From Ichthyosporea sp. XGB-2017a (lineage: Eukaryota > Opisthokonta > Ichthyosporea), in assembly GCA_002811675.1 (NCBI GenBank), contig PDIM01000002.1, forward strand, positions 86,303 to 150,302: DNA of 64,000 bases. The letters are read 5' to 3'. A program made the position numbers and the translations under genes. The notes under the pieces are model-generated. The model had not been told where the DNA came from and made no database searches. It worked only from the letters and a program-made list of their open reading frames with translations. Shown here piece after piece: positions 31,386 through 39,679 of this stretch; within the stretch, counting starts at the first letter, position 1, and each line of letters opens with the position of its first letter.

Positions 31386-32626
31386 ATGTCTCAGTATTGG
31401 CTCGTGTCTGCTCCTGCAGATGGATCTAAAGAAAACACGTTCAAGTGTTTGAACAATGCCACATCAGTCTCAAGTGATTTGTCGGATAATTATAGATTCA
31501 ATATTCCAGAGTTGAAGGTGGGAACTTTGGACTCGCTGATGTCAGTGTCTGATGATATGATAAAGGTGGATCAATATATGGAAAGTGTCATTCGTAAACT
31601 TACCAGTCAAATTGTCGATTTGCTCGATGACCACAAGGTAAGTTTAAAATCAACGTTTGCTTTAGTCTTGTTTTTTTATTTTTTTCAGTTGAATTGACTC
31701 TTGTGTTCTTTTTTTTTAAAAAAAAGGATAAAATACCTGAAAGTTTTCAGGTTCATGGTGTGGATCCCAACCAGTTTTTGTGCAACTTTGAATGGGATTC
31801 TGCCAAGTACCCTGTTAAAAATAGCGTAAGCGATCTTTCCGACCTGTTGAGCAAGACTGTTAGTGATATTGAATCCAGCCTGAGAAACAAAGTATCTGCA
31901 TATACAGCGGTAAGAAATAACATACAATCAATCGATAGAAAGGCAACTGGGAATCTCTTGGTGCGAACATTGGACGATATTGTGAAAAAGGAAATGTTTG
32001 TTCAGGATTCCGAAAACCTTACTACTTTGGTCGTTGCGGTTCCAAAGGCTCTCTTTAAGGACTGGAAGATAAAATATGAAACTTTGACGAAAATGGTTGT
32101 GCCTAGATCGACTGAACTTATTGCAGAGGATAACGAATACGGGTTGTTTACTGTCACTCTGTTTACAAGAGTAGTTGATGAATTTAAAAATGTAGCCAGA
32201 GAAAACAAGTTTACAGTGAGGGATTTCATCTTTAATGAAGAGTCTTTGAAGCACTCATTGGACGAAAAGGAAAAATTGGAGGTTGATTTGAAGAAACTTT
32301 GGTCTACTTTGGTGCGTTGGTGTAGAACAAACTTTGGGGAGGCTTTCTCAGCGTGGATTCACTTGAAAGCTTTGAGGGTTTTTGTAGAGTCTGTTCTTCG
32401 CTATGGACTTCCAGCCAACTTTCAAGCTGTCGTCATGAAACCCATTGGAAAGAACGACAAGAAGCTCAGAGATACTCTCAACAAACTCTATGCTCATTTG
32501 GACAGACGTGGCGGGGTTGCTGGTGGGCCAGATGTTGAAATTCCAGGTTTTACTCACCAAGAATATTATCCATATGTATACTTTAAGGTCCCTTTCACCA
32601 TGTTTGAAGGCGCTGCTGATTTTTAA
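31386..32626 (+). CDS. ATP6V1C: V-type proton ATPase subunit C
   Basis: Two exons (31386-31637, 31727-32626) with an 89-nt intron, phase 0, give 383 residues; typical is 380-390. Family motifs: MSQYWLVSAPAD at the N-terminus, FEWDSAKYP, the SEN-TLVVAVPK block, FGEAFSAWIHLKALRVFVESVLRYGLP, and EYYPYVYFKVPF near the end. Subunit C links the V1 stators to Vo and leaves on reversible disassembly. The intron contains an earlier, stronger-looking CAG acceptor that would truncate the protein. Confidence 0.95.
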
Positions 32627-32868
32627 AAAGAAAAAGCAAAAACAAAAGGGAGAAGAGAAAGTTAACAGAGAAAGAAAAAGGGGGAAACGAAACATGCATG
32701 GGTCACATTTGAGAAAGGAGCCTTTTTTTTATTCTCTTTTGCTCGTTTGAAATTGAATATTGTATAGTTTTAAAAAGAAAGATATAGAATTTTTGTTTAT
32801 TTTTTTCAATAGTTTGAGTAATAAATTAAAAGCAAAGATGGATTGTAATTTTAAAAAACAAAAACCAC

Positions 32869-35526
32869 TCAAGTTCCTCCTGTAGAGCTTTTTGTTAGAG
32901 TAAGGGCACTGTCAGTCTTTCTATCGACGTGGCTTTCTGCCTTTTCTACAGCAACTGATTCCCGTGAAGAATAACATGCATTGTCATTGACCGAGAGACC
33001 ATAACAATCATTGAATTGGCTAAAGGTGGATGTGTCATCCAAAGGATTATCGGCTAAGTCCAAGTGGATGTGCTGCATTCCAGGGCAGTATGCGGTATTA
33101 ACTCGCGCCTTTAGGGCATTGAAAAGCTCACAGGCGCCTTTGGCTCCAATATGACAATGACGTAAGTTCAGATACATGAGCTGAGTTTTGGGAATGACTT
33201 TGGCAATCGCTGAACAGCCCTTATTGGATACATTTTGCCCCTCTATGCTTAAATGTTTCAATGTAGTATTTGTTCGCAGTGATTTGGCAATAGCAACACA
33301 CCCGTCAGAACCCATGGTTTGCGATTTCGCTAACAGTTTGGTTGCCCCAAGATACAAGTGAGTCAGTGCACACTGCTTGCGAGCAAGAATCGCAGCAAAA
33401 GACTCTGCTACGGCCGGACTAATAGAGTTGCCATTCAAGTTGAGATGAGTCATGGAAGAATTGCACGAGAGGAGGGCGGCCAAGTCTATGCAACCTCTGG
33501 AAGGAATGCCATTGTTACTTAAATTAAGCCTTTGAAGTGCCCCATTTTGGTTAAGCTTTAGAACTAAATTGCGGCAACCGGCGGCTCCAAATTCAACTTC
33601 AGGCAATTCTAAACATTGCAAAGAGTTGTTAACTTTGAATCCATCTGTAATTGCAAAAATTCCTGTACTCCCAAATTTGTTGCGACCGGCAAACAGACGA
33701 AATAGTGTGGTGTTTTGCTCAAGCATTTTTCCAATAGCAATACCGGGGTCCATGCCATAAAAGTCTGAAATGTTGTCCCCTACATCGATCCCCTCTAAAG
33801 ACCGATTCACCGCAAGAGCATCCATTATGCACTCTACGCCTCCTTTGCCTAGGCCGCAACATTGGACTCCAAGTGTTTGAAGTGAGCATAGAGGCAGCCT
33901 TAAAAACTGAGCCAGGCAGTGGCCTCCAGGCTCACCAATTAAGTTATAGGACAAGTTGAGCACGGACAAGAAACCTTTCCCATACTGAAGCATACTACAT
34001 ATACTTTCCGAACACCCAACTAGAGAATTCCCGCGAAGAATCAGTTCAAACTTAGCTTCTTCTTTATCTACTTTCTCTTCCTTTGCTGTGCTTCCGTGAA
34101 TCTGGCTCTTTGATTTTGCATCTTCAGTGGCCTTTTTCCCGGCAGTATCCCCTTTCTTTTTCCCCTTGATTTTATGCCCAGATTTGATTTCTTTCTCAAT
34201 ATTTTTCATCTTTTTGCTCCCTGTCATGATATTTGGAAGCACAAAGTTACCGGGTATTCTTTTTGCGTTGCCTCCTTCCTGCTTCAAATGAAATTTGCTC
34301 ATACCAGTCACCCCAGAGGAACTTTTCGCTTTCAAACCATTTTTAGTTGTGTTGTTGCTTTTGGAGTGGTGGTGGCGGTTATGAGTCTTACAAGTTCCAA
34401 GCTCTTTTGGTATGTTTGGCAACGATAAGTCCTGTTCCTTCAAAATAGGTCGGTTTCCACATTCATTCTGTTTTGCTTTTTTGACACCAAACATTTGCGC
34501 CACTTTAGCTTCCGCCTGAAGACCCACATTTTCCAAATTTGCCTTTTTTCTAGTCATGGAGGGCTGACTTTGAACAGTCCTCATTTCTTCCCGCTTGTAT
34601 CTCAATCCAGAAACAAGACCCCACAAAACTTGCTCTTCTAATTTACAATGAGAGATATCAAGTCTTTTGATAATCTTATGACCCGTCAACGCCTTGATGA
34701 GCTTTTGAACAACTTCTCCTGAGAAATTACAATTCCCTACATTCAATTGTTTCAAATTATTCAGTGAGGCCCATAGCAATGGCAACTTCTCAACAAACTT
34801 GCAGTTACTCAAACAAAGGTATCGACACTCTGGTGCAAGCTCTTCTATTCCCTCCTCAAGAGCATCTAAAGTGGTGGCTTCGTTGACAATGTGCTGAAGC
34901 TCTCTTTCAACGCAACGGGATCTCTTTGCGTTGCCGCTGTTTCCTTTTTTAATATCATGATCAAAACTGCACATAACTTCCTTGTAAGGAACCACGACAG
35001 GCTTTGGTGATATGGATTCTGCAAACAAGCGACCCCAATAAGACTCCCAGGCTAGTTTTCGAAACTGTTTTGATTTTAAATCCTTCTTTAGCATAGTTTC
35101 GGCCTTCTTTAAGTTAAACACTGTCAGCTTTTTTAGAATCCCCTGAACAATTTCCAATGGGAGATCGCCAAATGTCTCCATGCAATCAAAATATTTACAA
35201 ATCACTCCTAAGCACAGATCAACCAATTTCGGTAGGTCCAAATACAAAGCATCCATAATCAAATGTGCAACAGTAGGGATTTCAGGTTGGAATTGATATT
35301 CTTCCTCGTCGTCCACGCGTCTTCTACTCTCCTCATGCAAGAATCTACTAATCTGTCTCAACCCAGAGGGTGTGAGGGTGGGCAGTCGAATAATCCCTTC
35401 CTTCCCCTCCTGAAAGCCGTGACTACCATTTGCAATGACCATCAGGGTTCCTGACATAAAAGCCACCTCTTTTGCTACCCTCTCACGATACCCTTGTGTC
35501 TCCAAAACAATATAATCCCCCTTCAT
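32869..35526 (-). CDS. Elongin-C-like / helical box / leucine-rich-repeat fusion
   Basis: 885 residues, single exon, start ATG at 35526; the TTG further upstream is not used. Residues 1-95 follow the Elongin C/SKP1 BTB fold: YIVLETQGYRERV, FMSGTL, LPTLTPSGLRQISRFL, then PEIPTVAHLIMDALYLDL. Residues about 98-165 read LVDLCLGVICKYF, then LPLEIVQGILKKL, resembling the VHL/BC-box or Elongin A F-box segment that Elongin C normally binds. LRRs start near 240, pause at a basic Ser/Lys linker (about 330-500) and resume as RI-type repeats (LNLSYNLIG, LNLSNNGIPS, LNLNGNSIS). Inferred: substrate receptor of a cullin E3 carrying its own adaptor. I know no family with this order. Confidence 0.7.
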   Translation of the reverse strand: MKGDYIVLETQGYRERVAKEVAFMSGTLMVIANGSHGFQEGKEGIIRLPTLTPSGLRQISRFLHEESRRRVDDEEEYQFQPEIPTVAHLIMDALYLDLPKLVDLCLGVICKYFDCMETFGDLPLEIVQGILKKLTVFNLKKAETMLKKDLKSKQFRKLAWESYWGRLFAESISPKPVVVPYKEVMCSFDHDIKKGNSGNAKRSRCVERELQHIVNEATTLDALEEGIEELAPECRYLCLSNCKFVEKLPLLWASLNNLKQLNVGNCNFSGEVVQKLIKALTGHKIIKRLDISHCKLEEQVLWGLVSGLRYKREEMRTVQSQPSMTRKKANLENVGLQAEAKVAQMFGVKKAKQNECGNRPILKEQDLSLPNIPKELGTCKTHNRHHHSKSNNTTKNGLKAKSSSGVTGMSKFHLKQEGGNAKRIPGNFVLPNIMTGSKKMKNIEKEIKSGHKIKGKKKGDTAGKKATEDAKSKSQIHGSTAKEEKVDKEEAKFELILRGNSLVGCSESICSMLQYGKGFLSVLNLSYNLIGEPGGHCLAQFLRLPLCSLQTLGVQCCGLGKGGVECIMDALAVNRSLEGIDVGDNISDFYGMDPGIAIGKMLEQNTTLFRLFAGRNKFGSTGIFAITDGFKVNNSLQCLELPEVEFGAAGCRNLVLKLNQNGALQRLNLSNNGIPSRGCIDLAALLSCNSSMTHLNLNGNSISPAVAESFAAILARKQCALTHLYLGATKLLAKSQTMGSDGCVAIAKSLRTNTTLKHLSIEGQNVSNKGCSAIAKVIPKTQLMYLNLRHCHIGAKGACELFNALKARVNTAYCPGMQHIHLDLADNPLDDTSTFSQFNDCYGLSVNDNACYSSRESVAVEKAESHVDRKTDSALTLTKSSTGGT

Positions 35527-35580
35527 AGTCTTCCCTTTCCCCCACACTCTCCCATAACAAAGCAAAGGAATCTAACCCAC

Positions 35581-35630
35581 CACAGCTAGATGCAGACACA
35601 CACACCACAGCCAGATGCAGACACACACAA
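35581..35630. repeat. 25-bp tandem duplication
   Basis: Two adjacent copies of a 25-bp unit starting CACAG[C/C]TAGATGCAG-like and ending in a CA run; the copies differ at two positions. Confidence 0.8.
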
Positions 35631-35928
35631 CAAGGCAATAACAGTCTCTCCACAAGACATATATCAAAAGTGGCTTTTTCTTTTATTTATTTTGTGTGTG
35701 GCAAACCAAGATTTCCTCTTTTAGTAATACCCTCTCCCATATACGGGATAAAAACGAGGAATGATAGGAATGGGCCATGAGTCACGTGGTCCACTTTCCC
35801 TGTCCCCCTATGCCCTCCTCTCCTCCTCTCGTCTCCACACGTGCCTTTGGCCAGAGCCACCATTCACCAAGGTTGTCTGCGGTCTAAGACACACACTACT
35901 ACTGCGCTGCCCTGCACTTGAAGGACCC

Positions 35929-35976
35929 ATGGACGGAGAGAGAGATTTGGAAATGCAGCTGTTGTTGTTGTTGTGA
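35929..35976 (+). promoter_or_regulatory. Upstream ORF before ArsJ-like 1
   Basis: ATG in a strong context (accATGG) opens a 15-codon frame (MDGERDLEMQLLLLL) that stops at 35974-35976, seven bases before the transporter ATG. If the transcript begins upstream, it should reduce or gate translation of the exporter. The transcript start is not known. Confidence 0.4.
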
Positions 35977-35983
35977 TGCAAAA

Positions 35984-37429
35984 ATGTCTGGTGTAGCTGA
36001 AATATCTCCGTTGCCCGCGGAAGAAGGGGATGAGCTTGATATTCTCTCTGAAACCGCGGAATCCAACAAGGAGGGGCTGAAGAAGAAAGATGCAGAAGAG
36101 CAGCAGAGTAAAGAAAGTCAAAATTTCCACATTTCGAATCTGTATGTTCTAGTAGCGGTGTTTTTGCTCTTTTCTATAACTGATGGAGCTTTGAGAATGA
36201 TTATTTTGTTTGAAGCAAACAGTGTGGGGTTTACGGCATTTCAGATTGCTCTCATGTTTGTACTGTTTGAGTTTTTTGGAATGATTACCAATTTATTTGG
36301 TGGTGTGCTTGCTACTAAAGTAGGGCTTCGTGCCGCTGTTCTTCTGGGCTTGGTTTCTCAAATTGGATGCTTGGTTATGCTTCTTCCTTTCCGCAAGAAA
36401 GAATATTGGGATGAGTATCTCCACAACTCGGGAAGTGTCGTCGTATACATTATGTTTGCCCAGGGCCTTTCTGGAATTGCAAAAGATTTGGTCAAGCTTA
36501 GTGGCAAAAGTGTGGCTAAACTTGTTTTGCCGACAGGTGAGAACAAAAAGCTTCTCAAATATGTTTCTCGCATCACAGGGCACAAGAATGAAATGAAGGG
36601 ATTTGGATTTTTTTTTGGAAGTTTGCTTGTCTACGTTACGAGTTTCTTGACATCCCTTCTCGTCATCTCCGGAATCATTATCGCATTGGTGCCTCCTTGC
36701 TTGCTTAAAGTGCATCCAGACCTGGGAAAGTCTAGCAAAAAGATCGATTGGAGAAAAGTCTTTAAAAAGGGTAGAAACTTTAATATTCTTTGTGGGGCTC
36801 GATTTTTTCTATTTGGCTCCCGAGACGCCTGGTTTGAAACCGTTCTTCCTATTTTCCTAAAAAATATAGTGGGCTGGTCTGCTCTTTTAGCCGGATCTGT
36901 GCTGGGAGGATGGACCATTGGTTATGGGATTGTCCAAGGACACACCAACGAGCTTTTCTTGAAGCCGCTTGGGGTGAAGCAGGTTAATGGCACACATTTG
37001 CGTGCCTCAATGTTTATTCTGCTCGGAATCTCCATTGCCACTGCTGTCGCTATGCACGTGCTAATGGAGGAGGCTAGTGCAGAAACCATGGCGTACGCTT
37101 TGCTTGGATTCCTTTGTGCGTATGGAATCTGCTTTGCGGTCAATTCGTCCATTCATTCTTATCTAGTAGTACTATATTCCTCGAAAGACAAGGTTGCACA
37201 AAGTGTTGGGTTTTATTATATGGCCAACGCTGCGGGAAGGCTTGTTGGCAACTTGGTAGGTGGCGTTCTGTACTCTTACTGGAATACGGACGACACCGAT
37301 TCTGCAAGAACACAAGGCTTTGTCGCTGCCATGTGGGCGTCTTCTGTATTTGTTCTATGCTCTTTAGTGGCTTCTTATGTTTTGTCAGACAGCACTACCG
37401 AATGTGACGAGAACACTAAAAAGAAATAA
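35984..37429 (+). CDS. ArsJ-like MFS exporter, paralogue 1
   Basis: 481 residues, twelve predicted membrane helices after an acidic cytosolic N-terminus. The segments SITDGALRMIILFEAN, FEFFGMITNLFGGVLATKVGLRA, QGLSGIAKDLVKLSGKSVAKL and GHKNEMKGFGFFFGSLL match the pattern of bacterial ArsJ. ArsJ exports 1-arseno-3-phosphoglycerate made from arsenate by glyceraldehyde phosphate dehydrogenase. Bacterial ArsJ is about 400 residues; the extra length is at both ends. ATG at 35984 chosen; a TTG in frame further upstream is not used. A close paralogue lies at 42514. No GAPDH gene is visible in the window. Confidence 0.75.
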   Translation: MSGVAEISPLPAEEGDELDILSETAESNKEGLKKKDAEEQQSKESQNFHISNLYVLVAVFLLFSITDGALRMIILFEANSVGFTAFQIALMFVLFEFFGMITNLFGGVLATKVGLRAAVLLGLVSQIGCLVMLLPFRKKEYWDEYLHNSGSVVVYIMFAQGLSGIAKDLVKLSGKSVAKLVLPTGENKKLLKYVSRITGHKNEMKGFGFFFGSLLVYVTSFLTSLLVISGIIIALVPPCLLKVHPDLGKSSKKIDWRKVFKKGRNFNILCGARFFLFGSRDAWFETVLPIFLKNIVGWSALLAGSVLGGWTIGYGIVQGHTNELFLKPLGVKQVNGTHLRASMFILLGISIATAVAMHVLMEEASAETMAYALLGFLCAYGICFAVNSSIHSYLVVLYSSKDKVAQSVGFYYMANAAGRLVGNLVGGVLYSYWNTDDTDSARTQGFVAAMWASSVFVLCSLVASYVLSDSTTECDENTKKK

Positions 37430-37717
37430 TAAATTCCAACCGACTTCCTCACATATTGTTATACTAAGAGGACCTCCAAGTTTTCTCAGTTTTTAGAATG
37501 ACCTTAACTATGGCATAGACCTTTTGTTTTTTATGGCATATGTTACCCTTAATAATGCCTCTGTCAGCTAAGACAGTTTCTCTCTGCTCCTTGTTGGGCA
37601 AAAGGACAATCACCAAAAGAAAGTACTTTGGCGTTTCAAGCAATGCAAACAATTAGATACTGGTTCATAAATATTTCAAAAAAATCATGTTTTTATTCAT
37701 CGTCAGTAGAACAATCT

Positions 37718-38395
37718 TCATTCCTCAAGTGAGGCTTGTTCTCGCCTTTCAGCTTCTTTTCGCCTTTTGTTTTCTTCAGCTTCTTTCCTCCTATCATCCT
37801 GAAACCTCTTCAATTGCACTTGGGTTAATAAATTAGTAGATTGAAGTTCCATTCCAAATTTATCTGGGCCAAAGAAAAAGGCTTTGCCCTTTCTGTCTTC
37901 TTCCTTCGATTTGCCACCATGCAGAGCCTTACCCAGCCACGACAGGCTTTTTTCTTTCTTTTTGCACCAAGTGGATATAAAAGTTGCTGCTTGAGTCTCG
38001 AGAATTTCATACTTCTCGGCTATATGAGATACCAGCTTTACTACCCCCAGACGACGTTTTCGAACAAGAGCTTCGGCATTGCCATTCCAGTATCTCGCAT
38101 TTCGATCGGCAGCAAAAGCTTTCTCTAGCTGTTCAATAGGATCATCACCATCAGATCCATTCTTATATTCCTTCCAGACGTCCTGGACAGTTTCAAGCGC
38201 CGAAGACATTGGGAAGTTAACACCAATGAAAGTTTTAGTTTTCTTTGTTACATGTCCTTGAGCATCAACGCTTTCCGAATGGAATTCATTTGGTCTTTTT
38301 GAAGCTCGATCACGTATTCGATCAATGTTTTGCCTCGCTGGCGATCTTTGTGGTGGCAGGCGACTGAGGGCCACTGGCCAGTAACTCCGATTCAT
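37718..38395 (-). CDS. GCR1_C-like DNA-binding domain protein, 5' end uncertain
   Basis: From the first in-frame ATG (38395) 225 residues are encoded, but the frame stays open upstream to about 38560 without an ATG, so exons may be missing. Residues around ETVQDVWKEYKNG through IEQLEKAF to VRKRRLGVVKLVSHI fit the GCR1_C pattern (tVxxlWxEYxxG, then basic RRxxI). That domain occurs in yeast GCR1 and in Crypton tyrosine-recombinase elements. The C-terminus is a charged helix (RRKEAEENKRRKEAE). A GTAATG donor near 38570 offers several splice options; none is decisive. It could be a host regulator or a Crypton remnant without its recombinase. Confidence 0.45.
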   Translation of the reverse strand: MNRSYWPVALSRLPPQRSPARQNIDRIRDRASKRPNEFHSESVDAQGHVTKKTKTFIGVNFPMSSALETVQDVWKEYKNGSDGDDPIEQLEKAFAADRNARYWNGNAEALVRKRRLGVVKLVSHIAEKYEILETQAATFISTWCKKKEKSLSWLGKALHGGKSKEEDRKGKAFFFGPDKFGMELQSTNLLTQVQLKRFQDDRRKEAEENKRRKEAERREQASLEE

Positions 38396-38866
38396 TGGAA
38401 TTCTTGGAAGGCAGAAAATAAAATCATCCCTTTCTTTTTCAGTTTCATCATGGATCTTTTTGGCCGCGCCGATGCGCGCAGAAATACCTTGCTGCCTGGC
38501 TTGGGGACACTCATCTTCCACAGCAATATCTATTTGAGCACATTCAATGGGTCAGGCTGCTCCATTACCTCACCATAGTCATCAAGGAACTCGTCATATC
38601 CCTTTGCTTTGAAAATGGGATGTGTGAAGTTAAGTGACTACATAGTTGTGCAACAGGGCCTCCTTCCTCAACCTGGACTTAATTCAGTTTTCGTTATTTG
38701 TTTCTGCTGCACCCACGGTAGGGAGGGGTAGGGGTGGATCGGATGCATAACGAGACACTGTGGCTTGCATGGTAGCGAGATTAGAATCTATCTGTTTGTC
38801 AGTGGATCTGTGGATCTATCTGTTTGTCAGTGGATGTATGTATAGCAATAATTTACTGGTTTAGTA
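38396..38866. other. Upstream of GCR1_C-like gene and ARPIN
   Basis: 471 bp. The first 165 bases continue the open frame of the GCR1_C-like gene. Beyond them lie possible 5' exon sequence for it, a 28-nt-period direct repeat (38786-38835) and a short ARPIN leader. No other gene. Confidence 0.35.
38786..38835. repeat. Short direct repeat, period 28
   Basis: Two copies of a 22-base word beginning ATCTATCTGTTTGTCAG, 28 bases apart, in the 5' region of ARPIN. Confidence 0.85.
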
Positions 38867-39624
38867 ATGATCCATCCTCCACCTCCCTCAAAAGCGACTC
38901 AAATTTATGCAATTGACTGGCCCTCATCCACAACGTTTCCCCCTGCACACTCTGGTGATGGATTCCTAATAGAAGGGACTTGTACGGATTTATGTCGTGT
39001 GAATGTGCGCACTTCTGATGGCGAGTATCACCGGTACGGGGGTATGGGGATACGTATAGAACGTGCAAAGGTGCGTCGATTCAACGCTGATACGGGGGTA
39101 GAAATCCAACCTGAATTCGAGGCCTCACGTAAAGTAAACACTGGAGGGTTTCTACCTTCTTCGTACGGTACGTATATTGACTTATCCAAGTATTAGCTCT
39201 TGCTTAAAATTAAGTTCCTTCTCTTATCTATTTGTATTATTTTGCAGTCAGTACAAGCGCAAAAAATGTGGACGAGATTACCCCTGAGGCTATATACGAG
39301 ATATTAAAAGATGAGTTTTCTCTTATGCGTCTGCCGTGTAGACCTGCAGAAGGTGTGCTTACGTTTATGAGGAATGTCGACTGCCATAAAGATTTAGAGG
39401 TGGGCGACCAGGTACGGTTGCGTACCGATAAAGATAGTCCATTTATTCAGTCTGTTGTACGAACAACGGCAGGAGATCGATCAGATGGTGGTGCAAAAAT
39501 ACGGCCTGACTTTACAGCAGAAAAGTCACTAGGAGATGCCTGGACTGATAAAATCATGTCTACAGCGCCTCCCGCTTCTCAGGACGCTGTGGAGGGAGTA
39601 GATGACGATGAATGGGATGACTAG
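38867..39624 (+). CDS. ARPIN: ARPIN, Arp2/3 complex inhibitor
   Basis: Two exons (38867-39167, 39248-39624), 80-nt intron, phase 1, giving 225 residues; human ARPIN has 226. The landmark EFEASRKVNTGGFLPSSY matches the animal NFSATRKVNTGFL-SSY block, followed by DEITPEAIYEI, VGDQVRLRT and DAWTDKIM. It ends DDDEWDD, the acidic tail with an invariant Trp that WASP-family proteins and ARPIN use to bind Arp2/3. ARPIN is released by Rac and blocks Arp2/3 at lamellipodia, lowering migration persistence. Tail-to-tail with a RhoGAP gene. Confidence 0.92.
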
Positions 39625-39679
39625 AAAAATTGACAAGTGTGGAAGAATTCATTTACTAATGATGTTTATTTGATCATCC

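Larger units (their letters stand above)
35527..35983. promoter_or_regulatory. Divergent promoter region, Elongin-C/LRR / ArsJ-like 1
   Basis: 457 bp. Holds a 25-bp tandem duplication (35581-35630), a GGGATAAAAACG word near 35747, and CACGTG boxes at 35783-35788 (context GTCACGTGGT) and 35838-35843. A short upstream ORF precedes the transporter start. Confidence 0.45.
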
